64,000 bases of DNA, taken from NCBI GenBank assembly GCA_002344975.1, contig DDUV01000062.1, positions 127,521-191,520 on the forward strand, in the 5' to 3' direction. The stretch comes from Saprospiraceae bacterium UBA2329 (GTDB lineage Bacteria; Bacteroidota; Bacteroidia; Chitinophagales; Saprospiraceae). The notes under the pieces were generated by a model that had not been told where the DNA came from, searched no databases, and worked only from the letters and a program-made list of their open reading frames with translations. Of this stretch, positions 34,936-43,034 are shown piece after piece. Both the position numbers and the translations under genes were made by a program. Position 1 is the first letter of the stretch. Each line of letters starts with the position of its first letter.

Positions 34936-36600
34936 CTACCAACTCCCGCCGCCGCCGCCGCCGCTGCCGCCGCCACTGCTGCCGCCGCCACCGCCGGAAG
35001 AACTGCTGCTCGGACTGCTGCTGAACACCGAGCCGATCTGGTTGACTTCTTTGGGGAAGCTCTCCGAGAAGTTCGTCCAGGAGTTGGTCGCATTATGGCC
35101 GTAAACACCAGAACCACCGTACCAGGAGGGCGGTTGGGAAAGCAGCCCGTCGAAGTGCGCGTTCCACTGTTTGAGATAGCCGAACGCCAGAGCGAAGGGC
35201 ATGGTTTTGTCGTAATAGAGTGGGTCTTCCTGCATAAGGCGCTCGATGACAGGCCGTTCTGCCTTTTTTACAAACAGGCGAAAACCCTCCATGCGGCGAT
35301 ACGATTCATTGCCGGCAGGCGTGCGTTTGTTGAACTGCGTGGCAAAAATGAACAGTACAATACCCGTAATGATGAGCGCAATACCATCTAAATTCTGGCG
35401 GGCAAAAACGGCATACAAGCCCCAGGCCATGGCCGCCGCACCGGCAACACCCACGCCGCAGCCGAGCTTTTCCTGATCGGCTTGGTACCAGCCCTGTGCT
35501 TTGATCCAGCTTTTTACCTCGGTCTGTACCGCAGAGATGTGCATGTAAAATTTGTCTTTCAAACTTTCCAGATATACCACATCGCCGGTGGAAAAGAGGG
35601 CATTGAAGAACTTTTTTTCAAAGGCAAACAGTTCGTCGCCGGCTTCTTTGAGTTTGTAAAAAGTGATTTTATCTTTTCCAAAAAGGCCGCTCTTTTCTTC
35701 CATTTCCAGGCGCAGGTAGCCCTGATTGGCCAAGTGCGGGATGAGGCAAAGCACGTCGCTTTGATCCACGCTGTGGTCCACGAAGCCGCCCACGATTGCA
35801 GGAGATACGCCTTCAGGCGGAAAGTATTCCACCATGATGGTTTCCTTGCGGTTGCGCGCCCTGCGAAGCGCCGCCCAGGCTGCCGCGAGGAAAAAGAAAG
35901 GAACGAGCAGCAGGCTGTGTTGCAAGCGGAAAGCTGTCCAATCGTCCATTTTTTTAAAGGCATGGCGCGGCAATTTCACGGCGACGGTCACGGCCTCGCC
36001 TGCCGAAAACTCCCGGTTGGTCTGGCCCGATATGTAATTGGCCGAAACGTCCACTACGGCATCTTGGCCCTGAGCGCCGTTGTATCCCGTATAGTATTGC
36101 ACATCGTTTTTGGCAAGGCGGATGCCGCCGGGCAGTTCAATGCTGAACGAAAATTTTCGGGTGACGACGGGCCAGGAAATACCCAGCAAATCCCAATAAA
36201 ACTCGGCGTGTTCTTCAAAAAAATTGAGCGGATTGAGCACCCGGTAGCGGATGCGATAGGTTTGGCGGCCTTCCACCCAGATGTCTTTGTGACCGATTTT
36301 GAGAATGAGATTTCCGTTTTCTTTGGAGGTGGTAAACTTGAATCCGTCCACCTCAATGTCGCGGATGATGCGGGTCACCATTTTGCCGTTGATCTCGCTA
36401 CGGAGCGGAATCTGGCGAAAAATACCGTGGCGCGAAGTGGTAAATTCCACCTCAATGACCTCTTCGAAATCGGCGTAACCCTCGGAGCTGAGTTTCACAT
36501 TGACATCGTAGTTGACGATGTTGAAGAACTCTGCCTTGGCCGGCAAAACGAGCAGACACAGGGCCGCTATGAGCAAGCAGTTGCGCAGTCTCATCGGCAT
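34936..36600 (-). CDS. DUF2207 membrane protein
   Basis: A 554-aa protein of the DUF2207 family, usually found with LemA. It has a signal peptide (LLIAALCLLVLPAKA) and an extracytoplasmic beta-rich DUF2207 domain (about 25-215, FFNIVNYDVNVKLSSEGYADF). A membrane helix lies at about 225-245, a cytoplasmic segment follows, then two more helices (about 385-430). The C-terminal tail is a striking run of Ser and Gly ending in Trp. The tail is typical of the family and may help surface display or oligomerisation. Its ATG overlaps the lemA stop by one base (TGATG), so translation is coupled. The family's biochemical role is unknown. Confidence 0.9.
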   Translation of the reverse strand: MPMRLRNCLLIAALCLLVLPAKAEFFNIVNYDVNVKLSSEGYADFEEVIEVEFTTSRHGIFRQIPLRSEINGKMVTRIIRDIEVDGFKFTTSKENGNLILKIGHKDIWVEGRQTYRIRYRVLNPLNFFEEHAEFYWDLLGISWPVVTRKFSFSIELPGGIRLAKNDVQYYTGYNGAQGQDAVVDVSANYISGQTNREFSAGEAVTVAVKLPRHAFKKMDDWTAFRLQHSLLLVPFFFLAAAWAALRRARNRKETIMVEYFPPEGVSPAIVGGFVDHSVDQSDVLCLIPHLANQGYLRLEMEEKSGLFGKDKITFYKLKEAGDELFAFEKKFFNALFSTGDVVYLESLKDKFYMHISAVQTEVKSWIKAQGWYQADQEKLGCGVGVAGAAAMAWGLYAVFARQNLDGIALIITGIVLFIFATQFNKRTPAGNESYRRMEGFRLFVKKAERPVIERLMQEDPLYYDKTMPFALAFGYLKQWNAHFDGLLSQPPSWYGGSGVYGHNATNSWTNFSESFPKEVNQIGSVFSSSPSSSSSGGGGGSSGGGSGGGGGGSW

Positions 36601-37148
36601 CAGAATTGGACGTTGACATTTTTGGTTTCCTCCTGCGCCACCTCGAAGTAATCAAGCGCCCGGAATCCAAAAGCATTGGCAATGAGATTATTGGGAAAGG
36701 TTTCCACGGCGTTGTTCATGTCGCGAGCGGAGGCGTTGTAGTAGCGGCGGGCGCGTTGAATGGATTCCTCCAGTTCGCTGAGCTTGTTTTGGAGGTTCAA
36801 AAACTCCTGGTTGGCCTTGAGATCAGGGTAATTTTCAGACAGGGCAAAGACCGATTTGAGCGCGCCGGAGAGGGCAGAATCGGCCGCGCCGCCGTCTTTC
36901 CCGCCGGCACTCATGGCCGAGTTGCGGAGGGTCACAATTTTCTCTAAGGTGCTGCTTTCGTACTGGGTGTAGCCTTTGATGGTGTTCACTAAGTTGGGAA
37001 TGAGGTCATAGCGTTGTTTGGTAAAAACGTCTATGGATTTGAAGGCTTCTTCGGCGCCGTTGCGCAAGCGAACGAGTTTGTTGTAAGTTCCTGCCAGGAG
37101 AAACGCTGCGAGGAGGAGGATTCCTACAATAATGAGCAAGGTTGACAT
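36600..37148 (-). CDS. lemA: LemA family protein
   Basis: A 182-aa membrane protein. The ATG at 37148 gives an N-terminal helix (LLIIVGILLLAAFLLAGTY) followed by the helical LemA domain, with NKLVRLRNGAEEAFKSIDV, QRYDLIPNLVNTIKGYTQYE and RRYYNASARDMNNAVETFPNN. The longer frame from 37259 would run through the repeat copies upstream and lacks a membrane start, so it was not used. LemA is paired with DUF2207 proteins in many bacteria, and together they appear to act in the envelope. The exact role is not established. Confidence 0.94.
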   Translation of the reverse strand: MSTLLIIVGILLLAAFLLAGTYNKLVRLRNGAEEAFKSIDVFTKQRYDLIPNLVNTIKGYTQYESSTLEKIVTLRNSAMSAGGKDGGAADSALSGALKSVFALSENYPDLKANQEFLNLQNKLSELEESIQRARRYYNASARDMNNAVETFPNNLIANAFGFRALDYFEVAQEETKNVNVQF

Positions 37149-37174
37149 GGTGAATATGGTTTTGGTAAGTAATA

Positions 37175-37224
37175 ATTTGCTGCGCAGTTTATCTCCTTCG
37201 GAGTGATCTGCTGCGCAGTTTATC
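37175..37224 (-). repeat. Two hairpin repeats (family 1) upstream of lemA
   Basis: Copies at 37175-37193 and 37206-37224 (core CTGC-TGC-GCAG, TTTATC end), pointing towards the lemA ATG. The nearer copy is 27 nt from it. The remaining spacer to 37351 holds no gene or clear site. Confidence 0.8.
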
Positions 37225-37351
37225 TTGGTTGTTCGATCATGGTTGGAGATTTTGTACACCTCAGACTGCGATTCAAAAGTGGCGGAGTACAGCAGATCGG
37301 ACGGCTTTTTTATAGACGAAAGCGCCTCTGAACGCCGTCCAACTCCCGCTC

Positions 37352-39379
37352 CTACACCCCCGCCGCAAGCCTTGCCGCCTGATCTATGGCGCGTTTGGCA
37401 TCCAACTCTCCGGCTTCGAGCGCTCCTCCGATGAGGTGTACTTTCACTCCGGCACTTTCTAAGGGCAGTTGCAATTCCCGCAGCGGTTCCTGTCCGGCGC
37501 AGACGATGACGTGGTCCACTTCGAGCAGGCGCGGCTGCCCTTTGACGGTGATGTGCAAGCCGGCATCGTCCACTTTAACGTATTGTACCTCACTGATAGA
37601 CTGCACTTTGTGGCGTTTGAGGTCGCTGCGGTGAATCCAACCGGTGGTTTTGCCGAGCTTCTCGCCGGGCTTGCCTGCCGAGCGCTGAAGCAGGAAAATC
37701 TCCCGCTCCGGCTTGGTGGGCGCTGGTTTAGTCAGCGCGCCGCGTTCGGCATACTGCATGTCCACGCCCCAGTATTGCATAAAAAGTTCGGCGCTTTGCG
37801 AGGTCTCACTGTGCTCGTGCAACAGGTAAGAAGCCACGTCGTAGCCGATGCCGCCCGCCCCGATGATGGCTACCCGGCGGCCCACTTCGCGGCGGTGTTT
37901 CAGCACGTCTATATAACTCAGCACTTTAGGATGCCCGATGCCTTCGATGTTCAGCTTTCGGGGACTGATACCGGTGGCCAGCACCAACTCGTCGAATTGA
38001 TATTGGCGGTGCATTTCCGCATCGAAGCGGGTTTGCAGGTGCAGTTGCACGCCGGTCAGTTCTATTTGTTTTCTGAAATACCGCAGCGTTTCGTTGAACT
38101 CTTCCTTGCCGGGAATGCGCCGCGCCATGTTGAATTGCCCGCCTATATCAGCCTCGTTATCAAACAAATGCACCTCGTGGCCGCGTCCCGCAGCGATGGT
38201 ACTGAAGGCCAATCCGGCAGGACCCGCGCCCACCACGCCGATGCGTTTGCGTTGGGTAGTAGGGAGGTAGTTGAGTGTGGTTTCGTTGCAGGCGCGCGGA
38301 TTGACGAGGCAGGAAGCCGTTTTGCGCTTGAAGGTGTGATCCAGACAAGCCTGATTGCAGGCAATGCAGGTGTTGATCTCGTCGGCGCGACTTTGGGCGG
38401 CTTTTTTTACAAATTCAGGATCGGCCAAAAACGGGCGCGCCATAGACACCATATCGGCATGACCGGAGGTCAGAATGTGCTCGGCAGTTTCGGGCGTGTT
38501 GATGCGGTTGGAGGTGATGAGCGGAATGTTGACCTTGCCCATGAGGCGCTGCGTGACCCAACTGAAGCCGCCGCGCGGCACCATCATGGCGATGGTGGGA
38601 ATGCGGGCTTCGTGCCAGCCGATGCCGGTGTTGATGATGCTGGCGCCGGCCGCTTCGATCTCGCGGGCCAGCAATTCCACCTCTTCCCAGGTGCTGCCCT
38701 CGTCCACCAGATCAAGCATGGACAGGCGGAAAATGATGATGAAATTAGTCCCTACGGCCTCGCGGGTGCGCCGCACAATCTCTACCGCAAAGCGGATGCG
38801 ATTTTCAAACGGCCCGCCCCAGCGGTCGGTGCGGTGGTTGGTGCGCGCAGCAATGAACTGGTTGATGAGATAGCCTTCCGACCCCATGATTTCGACACCG
38901 TCGTAGCCGGCCTCCTGAGCTAGCAGGGCGCAACGCACAAAATGGCGGATTTGCCGCTCCACGCCGCTTGCTGTCAGCGTCCAGGGTTTGAACGGCGAAA
39001 TGGGCGACTGGATGCCGCTGGGCGCCACGCAAAGCGGATGGTAGCCGTAGCGGCCCGCGTGCAGAATTTGCATACAGATTTTGCCGCCCTTGGCATGTAC
39101 GGCTTTGGGAATGACGGCGTGATGCCGGGCTTCGGCGCGGGTTGTCAGTTTGCCGGCAAAGGGCGCCACCCAGCCGGCGCGGTTGGGCGCAATGCCTCCC
39201 GTGACGATGAGTCCGACGCCGCCGGCGGCGCGTTCGGCGTAAAAAGCGGCCATTTTTTCCATACCGCCGGGGCTTTCTTCCAATCCGGTGTGCATAGACC
39301 CCATCAGTACCCGGTTGGGCAGTTGGGTGAAGCCCAAATCCAAGGGCTGCAGGAGGTGTGGGTATTTCGTGTCCATCAT
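37352..39379 (-). CDS. fadH: NADPH-dependent 2,4-dienoyl-CoA reductase (FadH-like)
   Basis: A 675-aa iron-sulfur flavoprotein that removes conjugated double bonds in unsaturated fatty acid degradation. It combines an N-terminal old-yellow-enzyme barrel (about 1-345, FTQLPNRVLMGSMHTGLEE, IGWHEARIP), an FeS cluster motif (CIACNQACLDHTFKRKTASC) and C-terminal FAD/NADPH domains (IGVVGAGPAGLAFSTIAAG, VAIIGAGGIGYDVASYLL). Two ATGs, 39379 and 39376, open the frame. A TACCTTTC box 4 nt before the first suggests a leaderless transcript. Length is normal for the family. Confidence 0.94.
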   Translation of the reverse strand: MMDTKYPHLLQPLDLGFTQLPNRVLMGSMHTGLEESPGGMEKMAAFYAERAAGGVGLIVTGGIAPNRAGWVAPFAGKLTTRAEARHHAVIPKAVHAKGGKICMQILHAGRYGYHPLCVAPSGIQSPISPFKPWTLTASGVERQIRHFVRCALLAQEAGYDGVEIMGSEGYLINQFIAARTNHRTDRWGGPFENRIRFAVEIVRRTREAVGTNFIIIFRLSMLDLVDEGSTWEEVELLAREIEAAGASIINTGIGWHEARIPTIAMMVPRGGFSWVTQRLMGKVNIPLITSNRINTPETAEHILTSGHADMVSMARPFLADPEFVKKAAQSRADEINTCIACNQACLDHTFKRKTASCLVNPRACNETTLNYLPTTQRKRIGVVGAGPAGLAFSTIAAGRGHEVHLFDNEADIGGQFNMARRIPGKEEFNETLRYFRKQIELTGVQLHLQTRFDAEMHRQYQFDELVLATGISPRKLNIEGIGHPKVLSYIDVLKHRREVGRRVAIIGAGGIGYDVASYLLHEHSETSQSAELFMQYWGVDMQYAERGALTKPAPTKPEREIFLLQRSAGKPGEKLGKTTGWIHRSDLKRHKVQSISEVQYVKVDDAGLHITVKGQPRLLEVDHVIVCAGQEPLRELQLPLESAGVKVHLIGGALEAGELDAKRAIDQAARLAAGV

Positions 39380-39383
39380 GGCC

Positions 39384-39391
39384 GAAAGGTA
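39384..39391 (-). promoter_or_regulatory. -7 box TACCTTTC, 4 nt before fadH ATG
   Basis: Minus-strand TACCTTTC, then GGCC, then ATG. It sits 6 nt after the first hairpin repeat. Confidence 0.5.
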
Positions 39392-39397
39392 AGGAAA

Positions 39398-39444
39398 ATC
39401 TGCCGAAGGCGGTTTATCATAAGTAATCTGCTGCGCAGTTTATC
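39398..39444 (-). repeat. Two hairpin repeats (family 1) upstream of fadH
   Basis: Copies at 39398-39418 (variant with CCGCC-TTC-GGCAG, one stem mismatch) and 39426-39444 (canonical). They fill most of the gap to the neighbouring stop at 39449 and point towards the fadH start. Confidence 0.82.
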
Positions 39445-39448
39445 GGCC

Positions 39449-41155
39449 TCACTGTACCCGCTGCACCGACTTCGCCTTCGGCCCCACAAACACAATCGCA
39501 TACGCCGCCAGATTCGGGATGCGACGCAGGTCGTCGGTTTGCAGGTAGGCTTCCAATTGCGCGCGCGCTTCTTCGGCCTTGGCGGTGAGTTGTTTAGACT
39601 CTGATTTTTTCAGATATTTCAGTTCAAAAGCAAAACTCCAGTTCACCGGAATCTGCGGCAACTTGGCACACAGTATGTCCACGAAACGGCGCTCGGTTTC
39701 GTGTTCGGTTCTTACCAAATACGCTTGTGAGGTATTGAGCAGCGCCGCCCAGATGACTTGCAGGTGGCTTTCGCTGAAGTGCTGCACATCGCGGCCCGAC
39801 AGCCGGGAGAGAATGCGCTCCACAATTTCGATCATGGGCTGCAATTCGTTGTCCATGCTCAGTGTGTAAAACGCGTCGTTGATGTCGGTGAAAACCGTCT
39901 CTTTCAGTTCGGCCCGGCGGCGCAGTGTATCCAAAAAGTAGCTGTAATACAGCCCTTTAATGACAAAATTGGGAATGGTAAAATTCCAAAACGAACCCGC
40001 CCGATTGCGCACCGTCAGCACGCCGAGGTAAAAAAGCAGGCTGGTATAATCGTCTCGCACCCAATCCCGGTCGAAGCTGAACATGCCCGTCAGGTTGGCC
40101 CGCACGAAGTCTTTTTCTAATGCGTCTTCCAGAATGGAGAGGCTCATTTCCTCGCCGCCCACGCCCAGCAGACGCCGGATTTTGCCGTAGTCGCTGGCGA
40201 TGTTGTCGTCCAAGAGTTTTTCGGGGTATTTTTTGTGGCGTTGCCAGGCGTTGGCAAAGTAAATGAGCATGTTGGGATTGTACAGGTGCGTTTCGGCGTC
40301 GGGGTGGAAGAGGTAGCCGTCGTACCAGTTGCGGAGGTCGGCGATCATAGCGGATATTTCAGATTGCGACACTCCGGCAAATGCCAGCAAATCCACGGCT
40401 TCCTCCTCTGTGAATCCCATCATGTTGTGGAGTTCCAACTCCGTCCCTATTTTTTCAGCAATATTAAACCCGCTGGTGAGGCTGTCCAAAGTAATTGGGC
40501 TTACGCCTGTGGCAAACATGCGCTCTACCAAACCGTTGCGACTTTCTTTTTTAATAGTCTCAAAAAACTTGCGTACGAAGCCGTTGCGTCCCACAATTTC
40601 TTTAAAATCCTCCAGATGAAAGGCAATCAGTTCGTTGGCAAAGTGGTCGTATTCGTCTATGAGGATGAGGAGCTTACGGTCGGGCCAAAGGCGGTAAGCG
40701 AAGTTGAAACAGCGCTGGATAATATCTGCCGGCAAATTCTCTTCCTCTACCTGTCGGCGATCTTCGGCAGTGATTTGTCCCTTGCCGTAATTGACCATAA
40801 AGCGCTCTACCCCTGTTTTTACCGCCAGATTAAAGCCGTCAAGCACCAGTTCCCGGTTATCGGTAGATATCCCGCTGAAATCTAATGTCAGTACCAAATA
40901 ACTGTTCGCCAGCGGCGTGGGATGTTGGCCAATGTAATACTTGCCGAAAATGCGGCCGAAATCATCTTTGTGCTGTAATCCGTAGTAGTACTCCAGCATG
41001 GAAATGAAGAGGCTCTTGCCGAATTTGCGGGGCCGCAGGAAAAAGAGGTAGCGATTAGCTTGTTGCTCCAACGTTTCGATGTACTGCGTGCGGTCCACAT
41101 AGTAAAACTCGGTGGCCACATTGAGGAAGTTGCTCTGTCCGTACGGTAGTTTCAT
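39449..41155 (-). CDS. AAA-ATPase-like/PD-(D/E)XK nuclease-like protein, copy 1
   Basis: A 568-aa protein with an N-terminal AAA-ATPase-like domain and a C-terminal PD-(D/E)XK nuclease-like domain (the DUF1703 type). Visible are YVDRTQYI, the reduced P-loop LRPRKFGKSLF, a Walker-B-like LLILIDEYDHF (about 155-165) and, near the C-terminus, the nuclease strand WSFAFELKYLKKSES. Members are abundant in some Bacteroidota genomes and of unknown function. The ATG at 41155 is preferred; the longer frame from 41197 starts inside a hairpin repeat. A second copy lies at 51962. Confidence 0.88.
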   Translation of the reverse strand: MKLPYGQSNFLNVATEFYYVDRTQYIETLEQQANRYLFFLRPRKFGKSLFISMLEYYYGLQHKDDFGRIFGKYYIGQHPTPLANSYLVLTLDFSGISTDNRELVLDGFNLAVKTGVERFMVNYGKGQITAEDRRQVEEENLPADIIQRCFNFAYRLWPDRKLLILIDEYDHFANELIAFHLEDFKEIVGRNGFVRKFFETIKKESRNGLVERMFATGVSPITLDSLTSGFNIAEKIGTELELHNMMGFTEEEAVDLLAFAGVSQSEISAMIADLRNWYDGYLFHPDAETHLYNPNMLIYFANAWQRHKKYPEKLLDDNIASDYGKIRRLLGVGGEEMSLSILEDALEKDFVRANLTGMFSFDRDWVRDDYTSLLFYLGVLTVRNRAGSFWNFTIPNFVIKGLYYSYFLDTLRRRAELKETVFTDINDAFYTLSMDNELQPMIEIVERILSRLSGRDVQHFSESHLQVIWAALLNTSQAYLVRTEHETERRFVDILCAKLPQIPVNWSFAFELKYLKKSESKQLTAKAEEARAQLEAYLQTDDLRRIPNLAAYAIVFVGPKAKSVQRVQ

Positions 41156-41160
41156 GGGGC

Positions 41161-41168
41161 GAAGATAG
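41161..41168 (-). promoter_or_regulatory. -7 box TATCTTCG, 4 nt before ATG
   Basis: Minus-strand TATCTTCG, then CCCC, then ATG. Hairpin repeats lie directly upstream. The box differs from TAnnTTTG in one base. Confidence 0.42.
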
Positions 41169-41174
41169 GGAAAA

Positions 41175-41303
41175 ATCTGCCGAAGGCGGTTTATCATAAG
41201 TAATCTGCTTCGCAGTTCATCGCTAATGGAGAGGGCAAATCTGTCTGCGGCAGTTTATCATAAGTAATCTGCTGCCCGCGCCTTGCGCGGTGCGCAGTTT
41301 ATC
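41175..41303 (-). repeat. Four hairpin repeats (family 1), one with a nested mini-hairpin
   Basis: Copies at 41175-41195, 41203-41221 and 41239-41259, and a larger one at 41267-41303. In the last, the mini-hairpin CCGCGCCTTGCGCGG (41276-41290) sits in the loop, with TGC on both sides where the parent has a single TGC. All point towards the AAA/nuclease gene start at 41155. The spacer from 41304 to 41373 holds nothing recognised. Confidence 0.85.
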
Positions 41304-41373
41304 TTGCTAATGGAGAGGGGCCTCGGTACGCATGTATTTTTTTGAGGCTCCGGACAATGAAATAAAAATCACC

Positions 41374-42003
41374 TCAGCCTGCCCCGCCGGCCTTCAAGCG
41401 CTCGCGCATATCCGCCACGAGGCGTTTGGCGGCCTCCTCGCGTTCTGCTTCGCTCCAGGCGGTATTGGTGCGAATCAGTTCCAGCTCTTCGGTCAGTTGG
41501 CGGGTAGCAATTTCTGTATCCTGAAGCCATGAGCTGAATTGCTCTTCGTTGCCGCTGCCCCAATAACCCGACTCGTCCTGTACTTCAAAGACCAAAAAGT
41601 ATTTGTCGGCCAAATAATGGAAAAGTTTGCACAGTGCGATATGTGTTTCGGGGCCATCGTTGCCGGTTTTGACGCGCTGCCAGGGGAAGTCTTCATCGTT
41701 TCCGATAAATAGCGGATTGACGAGTGTAAAAAAAGACTGGAGCGTGCCGTCGGGCTGGAACGTAAGCCATGCCGTCTCTGTGTCGCCGATGTTGAGCGTG
41801 ATGCCCTTGAGTGGAGCATTGCCGGTAAAGTTCATGGCCGTTCCAGTGAAAGCCATATCTAATGTGGAAGGCAGGGACCAGTCTTCATCCCACACTTTGT
41901 AATTCCAGGCATTGGCTGTGCAGATGTCCTGCACTTCCTGAATCAGTTGATATACTTCTGAGGGCTGCCTGAGCCTGCCCCGGTAGCGGAGTTTGATGTA
42001 CAT
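41374..42003 (-). CDS. Conserved hypothetical protein, no known family
   Basis: A 209-aa cytoplasmic protein without signal or membrane segment. I do not recognise a family. The first about 150 residues look like a mixed alpha/beta domain (ITLNIGDTETAWLTFQPDGTLQ, HIALCKLFHYLADKYFLVFEVQDESGYW). The last 50 are a charged helix (SEAEREEAAKRLVADMRERLKAG). Clean codon usage and a defined length support a real gene. It is on the same strand as the lytic transglycosylase upstream, whose stop is 13 nt away, so the two may be co-transcribed, although the roles look unrelated. Confidence 0.75.
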   Translation of the reverse strand: MYIKLRYRGRLRQPSEVYQLIQEVQDICTANAWNYKVWDEDWSLPSTLDMAFTGTAMNFTGNAPLKGITLNIGDTETAWLTFQPDGTLQSFFTLVNPLFIGNDEDFPWQRVKTGNDGPETHIALCKLFHYLADKYFLVFEVQDESGYWGSGNEEQFSSWLQDTEIATRQLTEELELIRTNTAWSEAEREEAAKRLVADMRERLKAGGAG

Positions 42004-42016
42004 ATTGGCAATCCCT

Positions 42017-42940
42017 TTACTTCGGAATCCTCACCTCATAAGTCTTCCCGGCCTTATTGGTCAGTTTCGGAGCGATGATCCAGGGGTTGTAGAGGCGCAA
42101 CATGCGGTACGAGATGCCCTGTTCCTGCGCGAAATCGGGCCAGTGAGCCACCGGGCCTTTCACATCCACCACTTTGTATTCGTCGAGCGGCGAGTACTTG
42201 TCTTTTTCTTCCAACACAAAACCGAAAGCCTGCGGATTGGCCAATATTTCCTTGATGGCCACGAGGCGGAACACATAGCGGCTGGTTTCTTCGTTGAGCT
42301 GGAGGTCGTAGAAAGTTTTGCCGCGTTGGGCTTCTTTTTCGCGGCCGAGGCGTGGCCCGCCGATGTTGTAGGCGGCGGCGGTCAGGGTCCAGTTGCCGAA
42401 TTGGCGGTGGTAGTCGCGTAGCAGTTTGCAGGCCGCTGCGGTAGCTTTTTCGGGATGGTAGCGCTCGTCCACTTCGTCGTTCACTTCCAGTCCGTATTGT
42501 TGGGCGGTGGGCGCCATGAACTGCCAGATGCCGCGCGCGCCGGCAGGAGAGACGGCGTTGCGGAGGTTGCTTTCCGCCACAGCGGTATATTTAAAATCGT
42601 CGGGAATGCCGTTTTCTTTCAGCACCCTTTCAAACATGGGGAAGTAACGGTACATTGCCTTGATATTCAGCAGTGTAGTGCCGTGCGTATAGGCATTGAC
42701 GGTCAGTTCGCGATCCAAGCGTTCGCGCACGTCGAAGTTGTTCATCGGCAGGGCTTCGCCGGCAAAATCGAAATCTCGGTCCAATGAAACCGGCTGTATG
42801 TTTTGGGGCAGTTCTTTGAAAGCGCTGACCAATTTTTTTACGCCGTCCGGAGCATTTTCACCGCCGGAATAGGCCACCAACAAGACCGCCGCCAACAGCA
42901 GGGTGACGGCAAGGGAATAAACATAGAGCATTTTTTGCAT
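42017..42940 (-). CDS. Membrane-anchored lytic transglycosylase (MltD-like)
   Basis: A 307-aa peptidoglycan lytic transglycosylase of SLT type. The ATG at 42940 gives an N-terminal membrane helix (YSLAVTLLLAAVLLVAY), while the TTG at 43048 would run into the divergent gene. The SLT domain has the catalytic Glu in AVAESNLRNAVSPAGARGIWQFM (about E123) and the motifs QQYGLEV and AAYNIG. It lacks the LysM repeats of E. coli MltD. It cleaves glycan strands to give 1,6-anhydro-muropeptides. Confidence 0.92.
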   Translation of the reverse strand: MQKMLYVYSLAVTLLLAAVLLVAYSGGENAPDGVKKLVSAFKELPQNIQPVSLDRDFDFAGEALPMNNFDVRERLDRELTVNAYTHGTTLLNIKAMYRYFPMFERVLKENGIPDDFKYTAVAESNLRNAVSPAGARGIWQFMAPTAQQYGLEVNDEVDERYHPEKATAAACKLLRDYHRQFGNWTLTAAAYNIGGPRLGREKEAQRGKTFYDLQLNEETSRYVFRLVAIKEILANPQAFGFVLEEKDKYSPLDEYKVVDVKGPVAHWPDFAQEQGISYRMLRLYNPWIIAPKLTNKAGKTYEVRIPK

Positions 42941-43005
42941 GGCTGTCCTTTTACTTTTGTAGCGGGGCAAAAATAGAAAAACCGGCGTAAGCGCTCGCTT
43001 TTTTG

Positions 43006-43013
43006 TACCTTTG
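43006..43013 (+). promoter_or_regulatory. -7 box TACCTTTG
   Basis: Matches TAnnTTTG, 21 nt before the ATG at 43035, and likely drives that gene and secG. Confidence 0.5.
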
Positions 43014-43034
43014 TCCACCTTAAAGTCAACAATC

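Noticed and set aside
35482..38923. Two long plus-strand frames over DUF2207 and fadH (35482-36651 and 37469-38923)
   Set aside because: Both are antisense to genes with clear family motifs and have no recognisable domains.
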